DNA from: Polytrichum commune
Lineage: Eukaryota; Streptophyta; Polytrichopsida; Polytrichales; Polytrichaceae
DNA length: 64,000 nt
Direction of reading: 5' to 3'
Assembly (NCBI GenBank): GCA_950295325.1
Contig: OX485804.1
Span: 50,518,429 to 50,582,428, forward strand
Positions 13,981-24,905 of the stretch are shown piece by piece; the stretch's first letter is position 1, and each line of letters starts with the position of its first letter. The position numbers were made by a program, and so were the translations under genes. Below the pieces are notes generated by a model. The model was not told where the DNA came from and ran no database searches. It saw only the letters and a program-made list of their open reading frames with translations.

Positions 13981-16900
13981 ATGGAGCAGCTGCCGAGCGT
14001 GCTACTTCAAGTGGTGCTGTCGAAAGTGTCCGCACCAGACTGCGCAAGAGCTGCCTGCGTGGCCCGCCTCTGGCACTTGGTAGCGCACCAGGAGCTTCAG
14101 TGGAAGTCATACTGCCAATCCGACTTCCAGCTCTCCAGCCTCGTGGACCCCTTCGGTCGCCCGTGCGCTTCTTGGAAGGTTTAGTTAGGCCCAATCTCCT
14201 CACTCTTTCTTGGGGTCATAGGCTGAAGGAGAGATTTTTGGATGTATTGATGTGTATAATTGAAGAGGGATGGGCGGGTGGATGGGGAGGAATACTTGTC
14301 TAGGTAACTGGATGAGTATCGGGTTATGTAGCAGAATTTTCACCATGGTTGGCTTTCCTGGATTGAATTCGGATAATTGATGCAACCATTACCATGCCTT
14401 TTGGTTCACTGTAATCGTGAACGCAATTTGGTAGAGTTGGAGAATTGCATGGGCGTGAATTGAGTTCGCTACCATCTATTTTGAAAGAGGTTGTACATTG
14501 GTGATTGTCAACACTGGGGTTTAGGTTTTCAGGTAAGACCCCTTCGATTACCCCTGTGCTTTTTGGAAGGTTTAGGGCGAACCTCCTCATTCTTTTGGGG
14601 TAATGTGCTGAAGGAGAAGTAATGGTAGTATTGATGTCTGTAAGGAGGTATGGATGGGTGGATGGAGAGTAATGTTTTTCTTGGTAGTTGGATGAGTATC
14701 AGGTTTATGTAGTAGAACTTTCAACGCTGGTAGGCTTTCCTGGATTGATTTGGGATAATTGTTGCAACCATTACCATGCTTACCATGCCTTTGGGGTCGA
14801 TGTATTTGTGAACACAATTTGGTAGGGTTGGAGATTCACGTGGGCATGAACTGTGTTCCGTTTTAAATTCTCGCAACCAGCTATTTTGAAGAGGGTGTTC
14901 ATTGTGATTGTCAATACTGGGGACTAGGTTTTCAGGAAGCCCCCTTTGATCGCCCCTGTGCTTTTTGGAAGGTTTAGGCCCAATCTCCTTTTTCTTGGGG
15001 TAATGTGCTGAAGGAGACATAAATGATGTATTGATGCATGGAGAGATGGATGGTGATTAATGCTTGCGTGGGTAATTGGTTGCGATTGTTAACACTGGGG
15101 TTTAGGTTTCCAGGTAAGTCCTTTTCAGGAATCAGCACATCTAATTGACGTGAGCTCACCACCAGCATTGATGTTGAGTCGATGCTTACTCTACTCAAAT
15201 GGGCGTTGTTCCATGTTTGTGATGATTCGCAGTGAAGTGCCTCAGTTGGTTGGATTGCTTGTCACGGAGTAGTCAATGCTTCTATTTGTGTTTGCTGGAA
15301 TAACTTTGTTTCCTGTTGAACGTGGTGTTGATGGGCTATCTTGTCAAGGGTATTTGAACTACAAATTAGGGAATAGAGATTTTCAACGGTGGCATTTTTT
15401 ATGAGTATCAGGAATGACTGTAGGGATCAAATTGACCTGCAATTTAGTAACATGTACAGTTGCATTTAGTCAATGCATAAAGAGGATTTTTTTTCATTGA
15501 TTGCAATTACTTTACGAAAGCCACCTCATGAGTCTTCTCAGACTTTCACTTGTGTAAAGTTTGTTGTCACTTGGTTCTTTTTATCTTAAACATGAGTGGT
15601 GACAGACCTTTGGGTCAATGGCTCTGCTCTTGTTTGATGTTTATGGCTGTGTGCTTATTTGGGCAGGCAACATATGAATCATGGAAAAGATCAACCTTAG
15701 TTGAACGCAGTCGGAACTGCTGGGCAACCTTGCAGAGTTGGCTGCAAGAAAACTTTCGGGAGGCAGCGAAGTCACTAGCACCAGGTATTTTGATCAGTTC
15801 TGTTGATCCTTTTGATGCACCCAACTTTGCACATCATAAGGTTCTAAATACAAAATGAGTTAGCATCATCTACTCTTGATGGTATTTTATGATGAGTTCA
15901 TCTGGACATCTGGACTGGCTATTGAACCCTGGGTTGATCTTACAAGGATTTAATGCAAAGGGATTTATATGTATCTGAGATGAGTTTGGGAAATGAAATA
16001 ATTAAAAGTCTGGATGTTTTGTGCTCAGCAAGGATGGCAAATAATTATGAAGTTATCGGAAATGTTTGCTAACGCAATTCAGTGCAATATTCTTCTTGTG
16101 TTGAAGATTCTGCATGTTATGGTGAAATGTCCTGTCAGGTGCCTCTTCGCAGGAGATTGATGAAGCTGAGGAGGCTCTAGGGTGCCGGTTTCCTCTTGCA
16201 GCACGTTTGCTATATCGTCTTTGTAATGGCCAGGAAATTCCTGAAGATGATGATGAGCATTCAGATGATGAACATCAAAATGAAGCACATTACGTGGGCC
16301 TCATAGGAGGCTACAACTTTATACACCATTTTGTTAACGTACACTTATTGTCTTTGCGACAGGTGTGATATTTTCTTCTCAGTCCATACTGACAGCACTT
16401 GCAGATTTGGCATGCTAGGGAAGCAAGGCATCTTGGGTGTGTTATTTATGCTGATTTTTCCTGAGGAAATATTTAACCTGTTGTGTGTGTGTGTCAAGAT
16501 TAATAACTCAGAAAATATGTACTGGGCAGGTGGTGGATCTTACAAGGCGCATTGTTCCTGGCCTTCGATTACCTTCACATTATGGGAAACGTGTCATTAT
16601 TGCTGCCTCAAGCAATTTAAATAAGTTCTTCTTCTTAGATTGTGATGATGGCAATGTATATGTGGGGACCAGGAATTTACTGGTAGATGGAGAGATGATG
16701 GTCTGTGTACCAGAACAAACCAGTAGAATAAAGGAAGAGGCACAGGATGGCATGCTTCGGTGGCTGGAGTGGTATGCACATTGCTTGCAGTTGGGCATGT
16801 TCCATGTTCGAACAGAGGAAGGCAGTCGTAGCATCAGCCTCTATCCTGAAATAGAGCCTCACTGCACAACAGCTGTTACACGTGGTGTTCAGGTTTGTTC

Positions 16901-18942
16901 GAAATTCTTGATTTGTTGTTACTTCAACTCATGTATTTGCACAGCTCTGTAACTATTTGTCTTGCCAATAGACTTATTTCTAACTCAACATGACTTTTGG
17001 TCAGGAGTTGGTTGATTTGCATACAACAACACCTTCCATGGCAGGTGAGTTTGTGGTGCATGCTTGAAGGTTGTATGGCGGTTTGGACAAAGAACATCGA
17101 ATAGTGGTTCATTGAGGATCAAATTCAGTTTGGCATGCCAAGAGGTACTAAATTGAGTTTGGTCCTCAATGAACCAAAATAGGTTGCTCTTCATTCAAAT
17201 TCAAATACTACCTCAAGCATGCACCACAAGTGGAAAGAAATTCTTAATATTGTATGCTAAACAACCAACGGAAAGTCACAGGGTACCAACTCCCAACAAA
17301 GAGTGGCATTGAGTTAAAAGGATAACTCTAATATCATAGAGTTTCAAGTTGCTTCAAGATGTCTGCATTCTTTTATCCAACTGCTATCTTCTGTTTAGTG
17401 ACCAACAACATTCATTCTATAGAGTTCATAGTATATTTCTATCTGGAAAATTCTTGATTTGAACCCTTTCTTTCTGAGTACCTCTAGGGAGCAGTTCATC
17501 TACAGATAAAATCTGTTCTCCAGAAAAAGTGAGATTTAAATCTTCTGTACTGTCTAGTGAAGACCTCACCTTAAACTAATGAACCTGTCTTTCCTGTATA
17601 TTTTTAAGGACTGTATGATCTCCTTGGTGATCTAATTGGAGAAAGAAAAAAAATTTAAATGCTATGATTTGCAATGTCACATGACTACAAGTTGATGTTG
17701 AACAGGTTCGTTGCTCAGGAGTGTTTGTACCAGAACTGTCACGCGTAGAGGCTGAGGACGATAGTTACTGGTTTTCATATTCTGTACGCATGCGCCTCTT
17801 GAATCCAACACCTGGTCAGACAGATGCTCTCCGCACATGTCAGCTTTCTGACAGGCACTGGATCATCCGTGCCCACGACACTATAATTGCAGAAGTGCGG
17901 GGGCATGCTGTTATTGGATTGGTAATGTCTTAGCATTTTACCATTTGCTCTGGATGATACCTATGTACTTACGGTATGATACTTGACTTGTTAAGAGCAA
18001 GCCCACCCGTTGCTGTCTCCACATAACTAATCCTTCCTCATCGATCAACTTTTTATCTTTGCCAGTGTGGATATGGTGCATTCTCTCACTGGTTGCCATA
18101 TTTACAGCTGCGTTGCAGGAAAAACTTTATTGATTTCCAGTTGTCTTTGCAAGAAGACATAATAAAGAGCTCATCAATGAATGCATCCTAGACTATATTA
18201 GGTTATTGGAGGGGAAATAAGGTTATTAATTGCTCTTCTTGTTATGTTTGTTGAGAGTTTCTGGTGGCTCATTTAGTTGGAAAAAAGTGGTTGTCCACAT
18301 CCACTTTCCACATGCATTTGCAAATATGGCAATGGGTGGGAGCCGTTGCCACAAATTTCCAACATAATATGCACTTTTCATCCATATAGATTGTTATTTG
18401 TGTGGATATGGCAATGGGTGGGAGCCGTGGGCTTGTCCTTAATATCAGTATAGAACGTTGTGCTAAAGTTTGTTTCTGGTTGTTTCAGCACCCCTTGCTT
18501 GTGCTAGGAGGCGACGAGTTTGTATATGAAAGCTGTACAGGACTTAGTTCGAAGAGCGGCTCACTTGTTGGAGATTTCACATTTGTCCCCGGAAGGTGGG
18601 TGGTTTAGATTCTTCATTCATTAATTGATGATATTTAGGTTTTGAGATTCTGCTGAAGTTAGGTTTGAATTAATGCTGAAAAGAGGAGATTGTTAACCTG
18701 CTGAATTGTTAACCTACACTTGAGATGACTGGAGAGGAATGACCATGGACACGAATGTGCAGAGGAAGAAAATAAATGCAAATGTATTGGAGAGTGATTT
18801 TTGGTGACTTCTTGAATGTAGACCCTTAAGTGCTGATGTCATGGTCTTGTTTGTGGTTTGCAGCCACTCTAAGGAAGAAGGACCACAATTTAGTGTGTCT
18901 GTGGCTAGATTCCCACTGGAGGTTCCTGAATACATCTACTGA
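13981..18942 (+). CDS. SKIP16: F-box / SMI1-KNR4 / ApaG protein, SKIP16-like (7 exons)
   Basis: Exons 13981-14178, 15667-15784, 16139-16362, 16530-16892, 17706-17921, 18489-18595 and 18864-18942 join in frame into 434 residues, close to the length I recall for Arabidopsis SKIP16 (about 436); every junction is GT..AG. Residues 4-45 form an F-box (LPSVLLQVVLSKV, CARAACVARLWH, WKSYC), which in this family docks on SKP1. Residues about 100-290 resemble the SMI1/KNR4 superfamily (AEEALGCRFPLAARLLYRLCNGQ, split by exon structure; then FFFLDCDDGNVYVGTRN). Residues about 300-434 are an ApaG/DUF525 domain (VRCSGVFVPELS, YWFSYSVRMRL, RHWIIR, FVYESCTGLSS). Inferred role: substrate adaptor of an SCF ubiquitin ligase; the substrate is unknown. 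An acidic run (EDDDEHSDDEH) sits in exon 3. The ATG at 13981 opens directly into the F-box. Intron 1 is 1488 bp and unusual (triplicated junction). Confidence 0.93.
14150..15130 (+). repeat. Tandem triplication of the exon 1 / intron 1 junction
   Basis: The end of exon 1 and the start of intron 1 (around 14150-14300) recur from about 14540 and again from about 14940. The landmark TTGGAAGGTTTAG, which holds the real donor, lies at about 14172, 14563 and 14965, so the units are 391 and 402 bp. Each unit continues with CTGAAGGAGA and a GGATGG-rich stretch and ends near GGTTTTCAGGTAAG. The third is truncated near 15120. The copies carry pseudo-donor sites (GGAAGGTTTAG and CAGGTAAG). Confidence 0.85.
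17050..17231. mobile_element. Foldback MITE in intron 4 of the SKIP16-like gene
   Basis: Long inverted repeat. The left arm starts TTGTGGTGCATGCTTGA and the right arm ends TCAAGCATGCACCACAA. The arms pair over most of about 80 bp each, including TGGTTCATTGAGGA with TCCTCAATGAACCA. A relative lies in intron 9 of the RING gene (61341-61513). No coding capacity; no certain target duplication. Confidence 0.8.
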
Positions 18943-21148
18943 TCATCAGGAAGGCAGGTGTAATGGGTTGTGCATTTTGTAAATAAGTCTGATGGAATAA
19001 CAGTGCAGCACAATTTGCTGGGCTTTTTTTGAGTGTAATTCTTTTCAACCAAGGCACCGATTCTATGATCGATTTTGCCCTACTGCACATTTGGAATATG
19101 CCTGACAAGCCATATTGTCTTTCTTTGCTTTCACATAAAGGTACACATCATCATTTTAGGAGATGATCTTTATTTTTGTTGGTACACATTATGCTCATTT
19201 TAGGGATTGGGTAGAGACTGCAAACATCAGACCTTGCAGACCTTGTGAGCAACTGTCTGAATTTCCTGCCATTGGACTTTCCCCTTGTAACTTTTTGCAA
19301 ATATGTCAAACTGATCCATTCTTATTTCCAGATGCCAGGCTCAGTCATGGTTTAAATCACTTACTGTAGTTCAACCTCTGAAGCATTTGACAATTTGTTC
19401 TGCCTGCTGAATATGTTCTCATTAACATCAAATTTTGAGTTCAAATTTGATCGTGTCATCTACTATGAGCAATATCTTACAGTTATCATGTAATATTGGA
19501 ACCTTCTAGGTGATTTGAAATGAACGGTGATCTAAGATATGATCATCATTGGGAGGAATGCTAAAATCGCACTCAAGTTTGTTTATTGAACATCCTCTGA
19601 AGACTTTCTGTGGTGACACAGTTGGCACTCTCATCCACTGCTCCCCACTCTTGGAAGCCTTCTTGCAAGCAGAAATCTGTAGGTCTTGTTACAAATACCT
19701 ACGTGAACCGGTAAAACATAATTTATCAATTGTAGACATTAAAAAATTAATAGTTTAAACTGATTAGAACATACTGAATGCTTTGGATTTTTGCCATAGT
19801 TTCATCAATTAAGACTTCCATGCGTCGAGTTTCTTGAGGACACTTTAACATGTACACTAATTCCATGAAGTTTACTGGGTTTAAGAGTAGTTTGGAGAAC
19901 CACTTGCAGAATCAAGATGCATTACAATATTGCATGTGTTCCACAACCTACATCTCGTGGCTGTCCATGTGTCGTGAGATTTTCATAAGCTTGAGTGAGA
20001 CATACTGACCTTCAAATTTTTGAGGTTACACAAGGTTATTGAAATCCAATTAATAATCTAGATTGAAGATGGACTCTGATTTTAATAGCGCATGCGCACG
20101 CACACACACACAGTTGCTATAAGAGTGTCCATCATCTTCATTAAGGGAGTGAAAAGCATACATGCTCTGCACCTCTGGTGTGAGATATAGGGGTCTGAGG
20201 GTGGCTTAAATCCAAGGCCTCAACCTAAATCCCATAAGAACTTCAAGGTTAAGTTGCCTAAGGCTGGAATAGTACTAAGATGAGTGGCTTCCTAGCACTT
20301 GATTTCTAGTGCACCTACCACCTATGATCCACTTAATCATAGTGGGGGTATCTTGGTGAGTCACTTTATTTTCCATTTCCAATCAAGCCATTGCCTCGAT
20401 AGCCTTAAATGTATTTGGATATTAATAATTCAAAGATATAGTCTATAGTTTCATTGGGGTGTCATTCCAAAACTAGTAATAATTTTTATTTGGAATATAT
20501 TTTCAGATATTTTTAGCATTTGAAATCATCATTGTTGTTGTTGCAAAACATCACAATGTTCTCATATTCTCTAACTAGGTTCAGCTTGCTCTCTTTAAAT
20601 AATCTTGAAAATTATAGAGCTTGACACCATGTTAGTTTATATGTTTGCTGATCATTATTTGCCTCATAGCTACTTGTGTTTCCTTTTGATTTAAATGCAA
20701 TTTTCCAACAAATGTGCGTTTCCCGCTCATTTTATTGATTCATTCATTTTCAACGTCACGATTCACTATGACTTTGCGGTTTTTAACAAGACTCGGCAAT
20801 ATTGTTTGAGGAGATTGCAGCCTTATATGACAAAATGACCAACAAGATTCATCACTTGAAGATAAAGGTTTACATGCACCCGACTTTGTAGCAATCATGA
20901 GAGTGTTTATTACAAGATACAAAAATGTTTCCAAAAATACAATGCAACCCTCATAAGATCTGAAAATTATGTGAGCAACTGACAAATTTCATAAAATGAA
21001 GCATTGTTGAGTACTATGATACATATGTGAATGTTATATATCGTAGTGTTTATTTAGTGCATATTACTTGACTTACACATAATGCAAAACAACTGGCATC
21101 TGTGCAATGTGACATGTCTTAGAAAAACCTCATGCCTCTTCATACTTA
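18943..21148. other. Spacer downstream of the SKIP16-like gene
   Basis: The first few hundred bases should include the 3' untranslated region; AAATAAG near 18980 is a possible weak polyadenylation signal. Beyond that I find no coding frame over 81 codons. A short CA microsatellite preceded by CGCACG lies near 20094-20112. No other feature seen. Confidence 0.5.
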
Positions 21149-21431
21149 GGCCCAATTCAGACGAGCACATGGACAAAAGATTGTCAAAGATCATTGGCTA
21201 AAATAACATCTTTATCATGTGCATTGTTCAAATCTGAAGTGGCTCCAGACTTCTCCGATGGAGGAACACTCTTTCTCCTTCGGTTAGGGTTGTTGGCATG
21301 TTTGAAGCCGCATATGATGAGTTGGACGACACACACAACATCCTGATGATGTGGAAGTACTTTGTGGGGACGAAAGATTGGTCAGGTTGTCACTATTCAC
21401 GCTTTGTATGGGCGCCTGTCTGAACTGGGCC
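21149..21431. mobile_element. PIF/Harbinger-like MITE, decayed
   Basis: The left end GGCCCAATTCAGAC and the reverse complement of the right end, GGCCCAGTTCAGAC, differ at one base; similarity continues for a few bases. The flanks are TTA (21146-21148) and TCA (21432-21434), which reads as a TTA duplication with one substitution. Length is 283 bp with no coding frame. Confidence 0.65.
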
Positions 21432-22944
21432 TCATCACATTGTCATCACACTTAGCTTTGTAATGTGGGACATCACTCCCAATGGATGCCAAAAATGTTT
21501 GTTCCACTATTGCGAGGTTGTAGGCCTCCCCTTCAAAATTACCTCCCTACTATCCAATGATATTATAAACAATTGCACATTGTCATTCTTCATGTTCTAT
21601 ATTACTATTCATAGGTAAAAAGTGAAACATTAATTGACAAAGCTCAACAATTATCCTCACTTACCATCCCCTTTTAATACTCCCGCAATGGACCATCCAT
21701 GGTCCTTCCCACTTCCATATGAATCACACAAGCAAATTGTTGTTGAGGATGAAGTTCATAATATAAAAAAGGAAAAAAAACACACTTGAAAATGTGATGA
21801 TTGATCAAGAGAATTTCAAAATATCTATAGAAAATGAACATATAAATAAAAACCATATAAAATTTATCTTCAATTACAAATATGAAAACTAAAACATACC
21901 CAACATTGGTTGGATTCAACTATATGAAGCACTACTTTGTGTGCATATATGCTTGATTTTGGCTTCACAAATTTCCTGTTTATATTGAATATTTTATTTA
22001 GTTGTTGGTCATAGAGAGTTCCTTTAGTTCATCAGAGTGGCAAATACATTGAATCTACAATAAAAATTCCTAATCCTTACGTTACTCCACACAATAAAAT
22101 GATTTAACACTCAAAGTTATCTCTTAATATTCAATACATGAACCATATTTTGATTGATTTTAATTTAAAGAATTTATGCTTTTAGTTTAGCAAAATTTAA
22201 CTTGCATAAAAATATTGTTTGGTGTGATTTTTCACATGGACTATAGACTTCACTAATGACCCGAAACAATTGAAGCATCTCACTCTCACATAATTGGTCT
22301 AGAAGTGGGATTCAATTCCACGGCCACTCTCATTATGACCCCCTTCCATCATAAATACCAACAGTGAAATCCATGTGCAGTGTCAACTTTGTATGTGCAT
22401 ATGAGTACACATTCCACACCATTTTAAACGATTGAGGTTCAAGCTTAGATGTTCAAGACCAAGTATGTATGTTAAGAAACCCCTTGTGTTGATGCTTGGT
22501 GTACATTGTGTGTCAATGCTTTAAGGTTCGTTATATATATATATATATATATAGTCCTCAATTCATTTGGTCCTAGTTGAGGTAGACAACCTTTTTCTGT
22601 TACTTTTCTTTAAGACATCTATATTTGAGTGGTATGTGGTTTGGTGCAGCTCCAAGCACGGTCATGTGTTTAAAATAGATTGGATTATGAGCTCAAAATA
22701 TGATAACCATTATAAGTTCAATAGTCAACATAATTAGGAGGACCTATATGACCATTTTATGAGTACGAAATATTCACCTTAATATTAAAGAAGATATGCA
22801 AATGATCTCTACAAATTATGAGGAAAGTGGTTACAGCTTCGATTTGGATTCGCTGACCATCTTGTACTAATCTTGTGCTTCATATCCTAGGAGAAGTGGA
22901 TTGTTTAGAAAAAGTAATCATGTAACACCCACCTACCCTAAGGC
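21432..22944. other. AT-rich spacer with a (TA)n microsatellite
   Basis: No coding frame of note. A (TA)n run occupies about 22531-22553. The rest has no repeat or gene that I recognise. Confidence 0.5.
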
Positions 22945-23077
22945 CACTTCACACACGACCTAGTGACCATGACCATGTAATTGTGAGGCCCTTGACTCTC
23001 ATCCAAAGGCCGCATCGGATGTTAACTGACATGGCATGCCAGAATTTGTGTCATGCTTGACTCTAATTCTTGCATAT
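22945..23077. mobile_element. Solo end of the GGCCACTT MITE family
   Basis: From 22945 the sequence TAAGGCCACTTCACACACGA followed by CTAGTGACCATGACC matches the left end of the complete element at 43865-44500. I find no partner end nearby. A hAT MITE is inserted just downstream at 23086, so the copy is truncated or interrupted. Confidence 0.5.
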
Positions 23078-23085
23078 CATGAAAC

Positions 23086-23581
23086 CCCAGGGAGTGCACT
23101 GTTCAAGTATTGTATTTATACACGTGGGTGCACAAAAGGGGTATTATTTAAAACAAGCATGTACAAAATGTACGTACAAGAGACATATTGCTATTAAGCA
23201 AGAAGTAGATATACATGAGGCTATAGAAAAATATATGTAAAGTACGCATTTACGCGTTTACGCGTTCAAGTCAAACCTGGACCAAGAATCATGTGTTTTT
23301 TCATCCACTAAGTAACGACTTTATAACTAAAAATCTATGATTTGATATTATACATATAATAGGGCCATATTTTTGCATTTCCAAACATTTGTACACATGT
23401 TATATACAATTTCTGTATTTGTTTTTGGACCCTTGTGTATGTATGGAAATGTATTTTGAAGCAATGAGATTTGTAAGTATATTGCTTGATTTTAGCAAAA
23501 ATAAAATGTATACAGGGGTATTTTAATAAGGGGCATGCACGCACGTGATGCTTGGTTTTAATGAATAGTGCACTCCCTGGG
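23086..23581. mobile_element. hAT-superfamily MITE with 8-bp target duplication
   Basis: A 496-bp non-coding element. The ends are inverted copies of CCCAGGGAGTGCACT, extending as TTCA after one mismatch (about 19 bp). Both sides carry the same 8-bp flank, CATGAAAC (23078-23085 and 23582-23589). An 8-bp duplication and a CAGGG terminus are diagnostic of hAT elements. It contains a GC-rich CATGCACGCACGTG stretch near the right end. The exact duplication suggests a relatively young insertion. Confidence 0.93.
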
Positions 23582-24563
23582 CATGAAACATTACACATAG
23601 TTTGCCATATAGGAACCAGCCTTTTTTTTAGGGGCTAAATATAGCCAGAAGACTACAAAAAAAAAGGCATGCGAAAAAACCTTGTTGATGGAACCCTGTT
23701 TACATTGGCCATGGTGCCAAAACGTCCACCTCATAAGGTGGGCGGGTGCCACTTAGCCCCATTATGCACATGGGCATGGCCGAGGTGTCGCCCTCCATGT
23801 CCTATCTTAGCGATGGTGACCTACTGGGCGGCGCCCCATTGCGAAGTGGACCCCGCCATCATGATTTCTTGTCGCCGGCCTTCATCGTCCCCAACGACCA
23901 TTTCTTGTGCTCTGTGAATGGTTTTCGCCCATTGCGCGCCTTCATCCTTGCTTCATCGCCAATTTGAGCTACAGAGCTCCAGGGTCTCATCGCCTTGGAT
24001 GTGTCTTCGTTGGGAATCGCCTCTCCAGTCTCTAGCAGCTCGCCTCCTTTCTCCATTTGCCCGCAGCCCACTCCTCCTCCTTTCTTGAGCAATGATACCA
24101 ATGTGAATGTTGTACGCATGTTGTTAGTGGGGTAGTGGGGTAGTGGGGTTGATGGAGGAATGAAGGCTTGCACTGTTGTAGCTGTTGAATTGCGACCTTG
24201 AGTTTTGAATACGGCTTGATCAGCAAAATGCGGACCATCGACGACATGCTCACAAAATGGCCATTGCCTCCCTCACCTTCCATCCTCCTGCTGGCTCTCA
24301 TTGTTTCTTGTTGTTTGTGCAATGCAATTGAATTTATTCAATTTGGTTTTCTGCAATTGTGGGAGAATTCTAACTTACTCAGAATTGGTTGTGGCTGAAG
24401 GGTGTTGGCCTTTGGGTGATTGGGAAGTTGGGATCTGAAGGGCTTGAGGGCTAGGCAGATTCCTTGGTGCTCGCTTTTGGTGGCTTCGCTGGGCGAGGCA
24501 GATCTCCTGCATTTTCGCCGTGGCCGCCCTCTTTGTCATTGTTGTTGGTCGCCCTCTTGCCGC

Positions 24564-24765
24564 CTTCTTGTGCATCTTGTGCATCTTGTGCTTCTTGTGC
24601 ATCTTGTGCTTCTTGTGCATCTTGTGCATCTTGTGCATCTTGTGCTTCTTGTGCATCTTGTGCATCTTGTGCTTCTTGTGCATCTTGTGCATCTTGTGCA
24701 TCTTGTGCTTCTTGTGCATCTTGTGCATCTTGTGCATCTTGTGCTTCTTGTGCATCTTGTGCATC
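24564..24765. repeat. 9-bp minisatellite, about 22 copies
   Basis: Tandem nonamers of two types, TTGTGCATC and TTGTGCTTC, in an ordered mixture (mostly two or three of the first, then one of the second). The period of nine keeps several frames open on both strands, giving spurious low-complexity peptides (MHK/HKK or CASCAS). It sits about 140 bp upstream of the transposase start codon, so it would lie in the leader or promoter. Confidence 0.95.
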
Positions 24766-24768
24766 TCC

Positions 24769-24905
24769 CTGTTCGATCCCGTAGCCGCAACATTAACCAG
24801 CAACCTGTTCGATCCTGTAGCCGCAACATTAACCAGCAACATTAACCAGCAACCTGTTCGATCCCTTCTTGTGCACTCGCCGCCCTGTTCGATCCTGTAG
24901 CCGCA
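24769..24905 (+). repeat. 36-bp repeat leading into the transposase start codon
   Basis: The unit CCTGTTCGATCC, then TGTAGCCGCAACATTAACC, recurs about three and a half times with partial copies. The last copy reads GATCCTGTAGCCGCAATGTC, so the start codon at 24906 lies in the repeat word where other copies read CAACAT. Confidence 0.85.

Larger units (their letters stand above)
23590..24905 (+). promoter_or_regulatory. 5' leader region of the hAT transposase gene
   Basis: From about 23690 the composition shifts from AT-rich spacer to GC-richer DNA that runs into the transposase gene; I infer that this is the 5' part of that transposon. It has overlapping short frames on both strands but none with a known domain. 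It ends in two repeat tracts (24564-24765 and 24769-24905). I could not find a convincing terminal inverted repeat or left boundary; a poly-A/poly-T-rich stretch near 23625-23665 is one candidate zone. Confidence 0.4.

Noticed and set aside
24375-24845. Long open frames on both strands giving MHK/HKK or CASCAS peptides
   Set aside because: They are translations of a 9-bp tandem repeat, open in several frames by necessity.
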